Assembly (NCBI GenBank): GCA_016302965.1
Contig: JAEDMP010000085.1
Coordinates: 1-9,952 of the forward strand
Direction: 5' to 3'
Length of the DNA stretch: 9,952 bases
Origin: Bacteroidaceae bacterium
GTDB lineage: Bacteria; Bacteroidota; Bacteroidia; Bacteroidales; Bacteroidaceae
Shown: piece after piece, positions 1 through 6,688 of the stretch
Layout: every line of letters begins with the position of its first letter
How positions within the stretch are numbered: position 1 is the stretch's first letter
The notes under the pieces: model-generated
Database searches by the model: none
Seen by the model: only the letters and a program-made list of their open reading frames with translations
What the model was told of the DNA's origin: nothing
Position numbers and translations under genes: made by a program

Positions 1-8
1 ACAAACAA

Positions 9-16
9 CAAAGATA
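9..16 (-). promoter_or_regulatory. Possible divergent -7 element (TAnnTTTG, minus strand)
   Basis: The plus-strand sequence CAAAGATA reads TATCTTTG on the minus strand, a perfect match to the Bacteroidota -7 consensus TAnnTTTG. Transcription would run leftwards and leave the window within a few bases. No TTTG or TTG lies at the usual 19-21 bp upstream; the nearest CAAA on the plus strand is at 29-32, only 12 bp away. An 8-bp match with four free choices in AT-rich DNA can arise by chance, so confidence is low. Confidence 0.25.
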
Positions 17-111
17 GCAAATCTTGCACAAACAACCCGTTAAAAAAAGAAAAAAACATATCACAAACTGCCTTTTCATGCCTCGCCCACCCATTTATTC
101 ATACCAGCCCA

Positions 112-144
112 TCGTATGACAACATTTTCTTATTATTCATACGA
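112..144. repeat. Inverted repeat TCGTATG / CATACGA
   Basis: A perfect 7-bp inverted repeat has arms TCGTATG (112-118) and CATACGA (138-144), separated by 19 bp. No U-tract follows either arm in the orientation a terminator would need, and the site is upstream of the predicted transcription start. A DNA-binding site is therefore more likely than an RNA hairpin. The right arm shares the ATACGA core with the two direct repeats nearer the promoter, which suggests one regulator binding several half-sites. Confidence 0.45.
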
Positions 145-168
145 AAAAACTGGCAACGAAAGACGGAT

Positions 169-200
169 ATACGAATTTTTACCCCATTGATACGAATTTT
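169..200 (+). promoter_or_regulatory. Operator-like direct repeats ATACGAATTTT, 21 bp apart
   Basis: The 11-bp word ATACGAATTTT occurs twice without mismatch, at 169-179 and 190-200, exactly 21 bp apart. That is two helical turns, so both copies face the same side of the DNA. AraC-family regulators are known to bind direct-repeat half-sites with this spacing, for example the araI1/araI2 sites of AraC. HTCS proteins carry a C-terminal AraC-type DNA-binding domain. The proximal copy would lie about 40-50 bp upstream of the predicted start of transcription, where activators often contact polymerase. A third copy of the core (ATACGAAA) starts at 139, and a weaker AACGAAA lies at 155-161. Binding by the HTCS encoded downstream is inference. 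Confidence 0.45.
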
Positions 201-227
201 GCACCTCTTCTTCTCACAAAAAAGCAC

Positions 228-235
228 TATTTTTG
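228..235 (+). promoter_or_regulatory. Promoter -7 element (TAnnTTTG) for the susC-like operon
   Basis: TATTTTTG matches the Bacteroidota -7 consensus TAnnTTTG at every fixed position. Transcription would start near 239, giving a 5' leader of roughly 58 nt. The -33 element is poor: the bases 19-21 bp upstream (around 203-208) do not read TTTG. The nearest TTTG, at 198-201, is 26 bp away and overlaps the end of an ATACGAATTTT repeat. A strong -7 with a weak -33 fits an activator-dependent promoter, as expected for a PUL switched on by an HTCS. Confidence 0.6.
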
Positions 236-284
236 CATCGTCAAACTTGACACTAACTAATTATATCAATAACTAACCTAATTT

Positions 285-290
285 AGAGGA
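285..290 (+). promoter_or_regulatory. Shine-Dalgarno-like site before the susC-like gene
   Basis: AGAGGA lies 6 nt before the ATG at 297 and is followed by an A-rich run directly upstream of the start codon. Most Bacteroidota genes lack a clear Shine-Dalgarno, and the three other genes in this window have none. The site supports the chosen start and suggests strong translation of the first operon gene. Confidence 0.45.
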
Positions 291-296
291 CGAAAA

Positions 297-3200
297 ATGA
301 AAGAATTCTATCAACTACGAACAAAGCAGATTGTGCTTTCGTCGTTCGCCGCTTCTCTGATGGGATGGACTTGTCCAGTAATGGCTAATGCTGCCTATGC
401 GGATGGCATAACCATGACCCAACAGAATGGTATTGTGAAGGGTGTCGTGAAAGATGCCAAAGGAGAACCAATCATTGGCGCCACCATCAAAGTGAAAAAC
501 GCTACTAACGCAACCGTGACCGACCTCAACGGCAACTTCACGCTCAGCAACGTCAGCCACGGCACATTACTCATTTCCTATGTGGGCTACCTTAATAAAG
601 AGGTGGAATTCCGTAGCGGACAAACACTCAACATCACACTGGCCGAAGATACCAAAGCACTGGAAGAGGTGGTGGTGGTAGGTTACGGCACACAGAAGAA
701 AGCCAACCTCACCGGATCGGTGGCTGCCGTCAACTTCAACGACGTGGCTAATATTCCGGTAGCCAATACATCGACCATGCTCCAAGGGCGGTTACCTGGC
801 GTTGTATTGCAGACCAATGGTGCTCAGGCCGGACATGACGACCCGGAAATCCGTGTGCGTGGTGTAGGCACTCTCGGAAGCGGCTCGAAAAACAACCCGA
901 TGGTGCTCATCGATGGTATCGAGAGTAGTATCTCACAGATGTCGGAACTTGCCGCCGATGATATCGAGAGTGTATCCGTACTGAAGGATGCCGCATCGGC
1001 TGCCATCTATGGTGTGCGTGCTGCCAATGGTGTCATCCTGGTCACTACCAAGCGTGGAGCTGACCAGAAACCCTCCATCACTTATTCCGGAAGCGTCGCC
1101 ATCCAAGAAGCTACCGTTCTGCCCGACTTCGTCAACTCATACGAGTGGGCCAAGATGTACAACGAATGCCAACCCGGCAAGGCTTATACTGACGACATGC
1201 TGCAGATAATCAAGGACGGCAGCGACCCTGACCATTTTGCCAACACCAACTGGGCCAAAGAGATGTTCCGCACTGCCATCATGCACCAGCATCATCTCTC
1301 GGTGAGTGGTGGCAATCAGACTACCCGATACATGATTTCCGCCCAGTTTATGGACCAAGACGGCATCCTGAAGAATACCGGAAACAGACGATATAACTTC
1401 CGCTCCAACATCGATACCAAACTGGGAATCGTGAAACTTGGACTGAATCTTGCCGGCAGCCGACAGGATGTGGAAGAGCCCGTAACCAGCGTCACTGGCG
1501 AAGGTCTGATGCGCTACCTCACCTGGTTCACACGCCCCACAGTACCCGTGACTTATGCCAACGGATATTACGGATGCGTGGACGGAAACAGCAATATCGG
1601 TGCCTCGGTGTTCAAAAACCCCATTGAGGATTTGAATTACGGACGCAAGACCAACCAGCACCACCGCTTCGATGGCAAGGTGTTTGCAGAGGTGGACATC
1701 ATCAAGGGACTTACCTTCCGCAGTAGCCTTGCCTACAAGTATTATAATAATGAGGTGTCGACCTACAGCCCCCGCTCTGCTGCCAAATATAACGCTGAAG
1801 GCGAGATTCTTAACCCCGCAGGCACACAGAACACCCTCGCAGACTACAGTTGGATCGAGAAGAGTTACATCAACGAGAATATCCTCACCTATAACAACAA
1901 GTGGGGCGAGCACAATCTGAGCGTACTCGTTGGTCACTCTATCCAGGAAAACAGATGGGACATGACAAATATCAGCAAACAAGGTTTCCCAACTGACAAT
2001 ATTTACGAAATGGACGGCGGATCGCAAAACGACCAAGTGTCTGGTTCGGCTGAGGAGACCCGCCTACAGTCCTTCTTCGGACGCATCAACTACAACTATG
2101 GAGACCGCTATATGGCTGAGTTCAACATCCGTCGTGACGGCAGTTCCCGTCTGCCCAGCTCAAACCGTTATGCCACCTTCCCCTCCTTCTCGGCAGCATG
2201 GATCATCTCCAATGAGGCCTTTATGCAGAACATCAAGTGGCTCAGTTCCCTGAAACTGCGCGGCAGTTGGGGTAAGTTGGGAAACCAGGAAATAGGCAAC
2301 TATGCATACACCGAAACACTCTCTGCACAAGGTAGTTACTTCTTTGGTGACAACAAGTATATCGGAATGAAAACATCAAAGATTGCCAACGGGAACATCA
2401 AGTGGGAGACAACTACCATCACCGACTTCGGATTTGATGCCTCCTTCTGGGACGGACGTATCTCTGTGGTGTTCGACTGGTATAACAAGGAGACCAGCGA
2501 CATCCTCCTGCAACTGCCCATGCCCAGCATCTTCCTCGGATCACTTGCCGCTCCTTACCAGAATGCAGGCAAGGTGAGAAACCGCGGTTGGGAACTGGCC
2601 GGCAACTACCAAGACCGACAGGGCGACTGGCAATGGCAGGCCGGATTCTCGCTGGCTGGTGTGAGCAACAAGATTATAGACATGAACGGACAGGAGAGCA
2701 TCAGCGGATCGACCATCAACAGGGAAGGCTATGCCATCGGCTCCTACTATGCCCTGAAAGCTATAGGCCTCTACCGCACGGAGGACGACCTGAAACGCAC
2801 CAACTCAGAGGGGAAGATCATCACACAGAACGGACAGGCTCCCGTACTCGGCGACATCATGTATGAGGACTTCAACGATGACGGCAACATCAACGACGAA
2901 GACCGCCAGATTATCGGTAACCCCTTCCCAAAACTGCAATATTCATTCACCCTCGGCGCTTCTTGGAAAGACTTCGACCTGACCACTTTCTGGCAGGGTG
3001 TATCTGGACTTGACCGCTTCAACTGGGATGAGACCACCATCTCTAACGGTGGTAACAAGACCAGCCGCTGGCTCGACCGCTACTCGGCAACCAACACCAA
3101 TGCCTCTATGCCCCGCATGGGTGGTGAATATAACAATACCTACTCTTCATTCTGGCTCACCTCGGGAGACTACCTGCGTCTGAAGAGTCTGGAACTGGGC

Positions 3201-3392
3201 TACACCTTCCGCAACAATGCCACACTGGCCAAAATCGGCGTTCAGAGCCTGCGACTCTATCTGGCAGGATCTAACCTGCTCACCTTCACCTCACTCGATG
3301 ATTACGACCCAGAGAAGAGCGGGACAGACACCCGAAACGATGTTCACCCGAACATCCGTTCCTACTCATTCGGTATCAATGTCAAATTCTAA
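297..3392 (+). CDS. SusC/RagA-family TonB-dependent outer membrane transporter
   Basis: This protein of 1031 residues should import a glycan fragment across the outer membrane, powered by TonB, in complex with the SusD-like lipoprotein encoded next. The N-terminus is a signal peptide, with a likely cut after AYA near residue 36. A carboxypeptidase-D regulatory-like domain follows (about 47-118). Next is the EEVVVVGYGTQ segment typical of this family (123-133), then the plug domain (about 135-255) ending in VILVTTKRG. The rest is the beta-barrel, finishing at the usual C-terminal aromatic residue (SFGINVKF). The length is normal and the frame is intact. The ATG at 297 is preceded by AGAGGA at good spacing. 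Only 21 nt separate it from the SusD-like gene, so the two are co-transcribed. Substrate cannot be read from the sequence. SusC family membership is near certain. Confidence 0.97.
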   Translation: MKEFYQLRTKQIVLSSFAASLMGWTCPVMANAAYADGITMTQQNGIVKGVVKDAKGEPIIGATIKVKNATNATVTDLNGNFTLSNVSHGTLLISYVGYLNKEVEFRSGQTLNITLAEDTKALEEVVVVGYGTQKKANLTGSVAAVNFNDVANIPVANTSTMLQGRLPGVVLQTNGAQAGHDDPEIRVRGVGTLGSGSKNNPMVLIDGIESSISQMSELAADDIESVSVLKDAASAAIYGVRAANGVILVTTKRGADQKPSITYSGSVAIQEATVLPDFVNSYEWAKMYNECQPGKAYTDDMLQIIKDGSDPDHFANTNWAKEMFRTAIMHQHHLSVSGGNQTTRYMISAQFMDQDGILKNTGNRRYNFRSNIDTKLGIVKLGLNLAGSRQDVEEPVTSVTGEGLMRYLTWFTRPTVPVTYANGYYGCVDGNSNIGASVFKNPIEDLNYGRKTNQHHRFDGKVFAEVDIIKGLTFRSSLAYKYYNNEVSTYSPRSAAKYNAEGEILNPAGTQNTLADYSWIEKSYINENILTYNNKWGEHNLSVLVGHSIQENRWDMTNISKQGFPTDNIYEMDGGSQNDQVSGSAEETRLQSFFGRINYNYGDRYMAEFNIRRDGSSRLPSSNRYATFPSFSAAWIISNEAFMQNIKWLSSLKLRGSWGKLGNQEIGNYAYTETLSAQGSYFFGDNKYIGMKTSKIANGNIKWETTTITDFGFDASFWDGRISVVFDWYNKETSDILLQLPMPSIFLGSLAAPYQNAGKVRNRGWELAGNYQDRQGDWQWQAGFSLAGVSNKIIDMNGQESISGSTINREGYAIGSYYALKAIGLYRTEDDLKRTNSEGKIITQNGQAPVLGDIMYEDFNDDGNINDEDRQIIGNPFPKLQYSFTLGASWKDFDLTTFWQGVSGLDRFNWDETTISNGGNKTSRWLDRYSATNTNASMPRMGGEYNNTYSSFWLTSGDYLRLKSLELGYTFRNNATLAKIGVQSLRLYLAGSNLLTFTSLDDYDPEKSGTDTRNDVHPNIRSYSFGINVKF

Positions 3393-3413
3393 CTATTAAC
3401 ATCTTATACGATT

Positions 3414-5000
3414 ATGAAACTATCCAACAAATATATCGGTATATTTCTCCTGTCAGGAGCCATGACCATGAGCAGCTGCTCCGACAGTTGGCTTCAGGAA
3501 GACTCACTCACAGAATCGTCTTCCGCTACATTCTGGCAGACTGCTGATGACGCCATGATGGGACTCGTGGCCTGCTATGACGGTCTGCAGACTGAACAAC
3601 TCTACAACGGCGGACCTTGGAACATGGGTCCCATCAACTTCGACTGCATGTCGGACAATGGTGGACACTTTAACTGGAGCGGCTGGATGGAAGGCTATGA
3701 CATCGCCAACGGTACCCACAACGCATCATCGTGGGCGGTAGGCTCTTTCTGGAGCGACAACTACGAAGTCATCAAACGCTGCAACCTGCTGATCGCCAAC
3801 ATCGACCGCGTAAACATGAGCGATGCCATGAGAGCCCAATACAAAGCCGAGGCACTCACACTCAGAGCGCTCATGTACATCAATCTCACCATGACCTACA
3901 ACGACGTGCCTTATATCACCGAACCGCTCACTCTCGACAAGGCAGAGATGGGCAGCACCAAACGAGCCGACATCGTGGCCAGCGAGATGGAACTGCTGAA
4001 AGGATGTGTCAACGATCTGCCAGTCAAGGCTGACCTCGGCCGCGTCACCCGCGGAGCCTGTTATGCCGTGCTCGGACGAATGGCTCTTTACAATGAGAAA
4101 TGGGACGAGGCCATCGCTGCCTACAAAGCCATCCTTGAACTGGGCTACTCGCTCGAAGGCGACTATGCCCGGCTGTTTACCCAGGCTGGACAGACTTCAC
4201 CTGAGATTGTTTTCTCCGTTCGTTTTGAAGGTCCGGGACTAAGCGAGGGTGCCTGTTTCAACGCTCATTGGAACACTCCTCTGGAGGCCATGAACGGTAC
4301 GCTCAATTTGGCCGATGAATACTATAACCTCGATGGATCCAAACCTGCCGACAAGAACTATGGCGTAATGAACGACGGAAAACTCGACCTCTGGCAGCCC
4401 AATGCCGACCACTGGACGGGTCGCGATCCTCGTCTCTATGCCACCCTCTTCGTACCAGGCATGACCTGGAACGGCAAAGGAGGTGCCACTGCCTGGTATG
4501 GCGGAGCCGCCGCCTCGATGTCGACGGTCTATGTGATGAAATACTTCGACCCCTCTGATACCGGCAACTCCTGGGATAATGGTCAGGACTTCTACGTAGT
4601 GCGCTATGCCGAGGTGCTGCTGTCACTCGCTGAGGCTCTTGTAGAGAAGGGCGGATATACAGAGAGCGAAGTGCTCGGGCTGGTCGACATGGTGCGTACG
4701 CGTGCCGGCATGCCTCGTGTAGAGGATGTGGAGGGAAGCGGTCTCTCCCAGTCCAGCCTGATGGACATCATCCGGCATGAACGTCGCGTGGAACTCGCCT
4801 TCGAGGGTCTGCGTCTGTTCGACCTCTACCGCTGGCGCATTCTCGACAAGGCCGTACAAGCCATTGAAAACGAACGCACCACCTATGGTCTGGCCTACGA
4901 GAAACGTATCTTCAACGGTGAGCGCGACTATGTATGGCCCATCCCGCTGGGCGAGCTTGACAGCAACAAGAAATTGGAGCAGAACGCACTTTGGAAATAA
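3414..5000 (+). CDS. SusD/RagB-family surface glycan-binding lipoprotein
   Basis: This 528-residue lipoprotein should sit on the cell surface as the lid of the SusC-like channel and bind the incoming oligosaccharide. A signal peptide ends in a lipobox with Cys22 (TMSSC), followed by SDSW. The helical SusD core is visible in the LRALMYINL segment and NDVPY (about 150-167), where many homologues read LRA..Y..L...GDVP. The family signature near the C-terminus is clear: IRHERRVELAFEG (453-465) followed by LRLFDLYRW. It ends with the usual WPIPLGELDSN...QNALW pattern. A segment at 69-113 is rich in tryptophan (W69, W88, W91, W107, W113) and could contribute to sugar stacking; that is inference. 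No Shine-Dalgarno is seen in the 21-nt gap before it. The next gene starts 53 nt after the stop, so it is probably in the same operon. Confidence 0.96.
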   Translation: MKLSNKYIGIFLLSGAMTMSSCSDSWLQEDSLTESSSATFWQTADDAMMGLVACYDGLQTEQLYNGGPWNMGPINFDCMSDNGGHFNWSGWMEGYDIANGTHNASSWAVGSFWSDNYEVIKRCNLLIANIDRVNMSDAMRAQYKAEALTLRALMYINLTMTYNDVPYITEPLTLDKAEMGSTKRADIVASEMELLKGCVNDLPVKADLGRVTRGACYAVLGRMALYNEKWDEAIAAYKAILELGYSLEGDYARLFTQAGQTSPEIVFSVRFEGPGLSEGACFNAHWNTPLEAMNGTLNLADEYYNLDGSKPADKNYGVMNDGKLDLWQPNADHWTGRDPRLYATLFVPGMTWNGKGGATAWYGGAAASMSTVYVMKYFDPSDTGNSWDNGQDFYVVRYAEVLLSLAEALVEKGGYTESEVLGLVDMVRTRAGMPRVEDVEGSGLSQSSLMDIIRHERRVELAFEGLRLFDLYRWRILDKAVQAIENERTTYGLAYEKRIFNGERDYVWPIPLGELDSNKKLEQNALWK

Positions 5001-5053
5001 GCGGCCTGTTGGGAACAATCAAGAGCATAGAAAGTTTTGAAATACCTGATGAG

Positions 5054-6613
5054 ATGAAAAAATCCATTTTAATCATCATCCCCTTATTCATAGCGTCTTG
5101 TTCGCAGGCTCACGATGACAAGCTGTCACCGGGGCCTGCGAACCCAGAGCAGGCTACGGCCCAACAGGCTGTTACCTATTATATAGACGCTCAGACAGGT
5201 AACGACAACAATAACGGAACATCCGATAAGACCCCCTGGCAGTCACTTGTACGAGCCAACCAACTGACACTGAAGGCAGGCGACCGGCTGCTGTTCAAGC
5301 GTGGATCCACCTTTCACGGGGTGCTGGAAATATGTGGCCATGGCCAGAGCGGCAAACCGATAGAGGTGGGTGCCTATGGCAAGGGCGAAAGACCGAAGAT
5401 TGTAGGCTACGACGAGTCGGATTATGCCGTGCGAATTCTCAACTCTGAGTATCTCACACTCCGCGACCTGGAGATTGTGAATACGGGCAAGGAACGCAAA
5501 GCCCGACGCACGGGACTGATGGTGGCCTGCTCCGACTACGGTCTCTCACGCTGCATCACCATCGACGGTCTGTTTATCCATGATGTCAACGGATCGCTCG
5601 TCAAAGAAGAGGGAGGAGGGTCGGCTCTGTTCATCGTCAACCGAGGCAAGACCATCGCCTCACGCTTCGACAGTCTTACCATCTCCAACTGCCACATCAA
5701 GGACTGCGCCCGCAACGCCATGATTTGGAGCGGCTACTACAACCGCCACGACTGGCTGCCCAACACGCACGTGGTTGTGAGGGGCAATCTGATTGAGGGT
5801 GTACCAGGAGACGGTATCGTGCCGATAGGCTGCGACGGAACGCTCATCGAGTATAACGTCATGCGCAACTGTCCCGACATGCTGCCCATGACCGAGGCAG
5901 CTGCCGGCATCTGGCCATGGAGCTGTGACAATACAATCATCCAGTTCAACGAAGTCTCTGACCACAAGGCTCCATGGGATGCCCAAGGATACGACTGCGA
6001 CTACAACTGCCGCAATACGCTCATCCAGTACAACTACAGCCACGACAACTATGGCGGTATGGTGCTCATCTGCGACTCAGGCAACGAACGCGACTACTCC
6101 ATCGGCAACCAGGGAAGCCGCGTACGCTATAACATAAGCATCGGCGACGGCATGCGGTCCAAGGAGACCCGGCAGGGTATGTTCTCGCCCAATATCCATA
6201 TAGCAGGACGAGTGGAAGACACCCAGGTAGACCACAACATCATCCACTCCAACCCCAAGACCATAGGGAATGCCGACCGCACCATGGTGTGCAGCGACTC
6301 GTGGGACGGCTATGCTGACAACACATCGTTCACCGCCAACATCTTCTATACGGCCGAAACGAGCCGATTTGAAATGACCAGTTCCACGAATAATCTCTTC
6401 AGCGGCAACTGGTATCTCGGCAACTATTCCTCACTGCCTGGGGATAAGGCAGGCCGCACGGTAAGTCATTACTATCAGCAACAGGTGATAGACAAGGATG
6501 CCAAAGGCTATGCCGGACTATTACAACTCATGGACCGCAAAAACATTTGCGGACAGGATTGCCATTTCGTCAACAAGGAGAAAATAGAACGATTCTTCTC
6601 CCTGATGGACTGA
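5054..6613 (+). CDS. Right-handed parallel beta-helix lipoprotein, putative glycan-active enzyme
   Basis: The protein has 519 residues from the ATG at 5054. An upstream in-frame ATG at 4991 is rejected because it lies inside the SusD-like gene and would place 21 polar residues before a clear lipoprotein signal, MKKSILIIIPLFIASC (Cys16). The residues after Cys16, SQAHDDK, resemble Bacteroidota surface-export signals, so surface display is likely. The fold begins near residue 42 (YYIDAQTGND.N.GT), a common opening in parallel beta-helix enzymes. Rung-like repeats follow with Asn at turns: GTLIEYN, NTIIQFN (from about 292), NTLIQYN, SRVRYN, TQVDHN. A conserved-looking acidic stretch, WDAQGYDCDYNC, spans 308-319. 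Parallel beta-helices serve pectate and alginate lyases, several glycoside hydrolase families, esterases and epimerases. I see no GH28-type NTDG...DD...GHG set, so I do not assign a family. Its operon position supports a role on the SusC/D substrate. It has 14 cysteines besides the lipidated one. Confidence 0.85.
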   Translation: MKKSILIIIPLFIASCSQAHDDKLSPGPANPEQATAQQAVTYYIDAQTGNDNNNGTSDKTPWQSLVRANQLTLKAGDRLLFKRGSTFHGVLEICGHGQSGKPIEVGAYGKGERPKIVGYDESDYAVRILNSEYLTLRDLEIVNTGKERKARRTGLMVACSDYGLSRCITIDGLFIHDVNGSLVKEEGGGSALFIVNRGKTIASRFDSLTISNCHIKDCARNAMIWSGYYNRHDWLPNTHVVVRGNLIEGVPGDGIVPIGCDGTLIEYNVMRNCPDMLPMTEAAAGIWPWSCDNTIIQFNEVSDHKAPWDAQGYDCDYNCRNTLIQYNYSHDNYGGMVLICDSGNERDYSIGNQGSRVRYNISIGDGMRSKETRQGMFSPNIHIAGRVEDTQVDHNIIHSNPKTIGNADRTMVCSDSWDGYADNTSFTANIFYTAETSRFEMTSSTNNLFSGNWYLGNYSSLPGDKAGRTVSHYYQQQVIDKDAKGYAGLLQLMDRKNICGQDCHFVNKEKIERFFSLMD

Positions 6614-6688
6614 AAAATGATACAAAAGGACTGAAATGCAAAAAAAAATGATTACCTTCGCATCGCCAAATGCCACTAACCACAGTAT
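6614..6688 (+). promoter_or_regulatory. Gap with possible own promoter of the HTCS gene
   Basis: This 75-nt AT-rich gap separates the beta-helix gene from the sensor gene. TACCTTCG at 6653-6660 matches TAnnTTTG with one mismatch. The next bases (GCATCGCCAAA) nearly copy those after the susC-like -7 element (GCATCGTCAAA). Transcription would start about 22-25 nt before the ATG. No TTTG is found 19-21 bp further upstream. A run of nine A residues (6640-6648) precedes it. No terminator hairpin is visible, so read-through from the operon is also possible. HTCS genes usually need a basal level of expression, which fits a weak separate promoter. Confidence 0.4.

Larger units (their letters stand above)
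1..296. promoter_or_regulatory. Upstream intergenic regulatory region of the PUL operon
   Basis: This is an AT-rich stretch with no convincing coding sequence on either strand. It contrasts with the clearly more GC-rich genes that follow. It contains a perfect TAnnTTTG -7 element for the downstream operon (228-235), a family of ATACGA words between 112 and 200, and a minus-strand TAnnTTTG (9-16). A short direct repeat ACAAACAAC occurs at 1-9 and 28-36. A-rich tracts lie at 41-56 and 144-149. No tRNA, riboswitch or rho-independent terminator was recognised. The region probably separates the operon from a neighbour beyond the left edge. The minus-strand promoter-like element suggests that neighbour may be divergent, but this is inference. 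Confidence 0.75.

Noticed and set aside
112..144. Inverted repeat as a transcription terminator of an upstream gene
   Set aside because: The arms are only 7 bp with a 19-nt loop, and the right arm is followed by A residues rather than a T-tract; the opposite orientation lacks a T-tract as well.
1137..2036. Long minus-strand open frame (299 codons) opposite the SusC-like gene
   Set aside because: It lies entirely inside a clear SusC-family gene, resembles no protein I recognise, and is a by-product of the coding strand's codon bias.
3406..3411. Another ATACGA word between the SusC-like and SusD-like genes
   Set aside because: A single 6-bp match in a short AT-rich spacer, without the extended repeat or a second copy, is best explained by chance.
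4991..5053. Upstream ATG extending the beta-helix protein by 21 residues
   Set aside because: It overlaps the end of the SusD-like gene and would bury the lipoprotein signal peptide that starts at the ATG at 5054.
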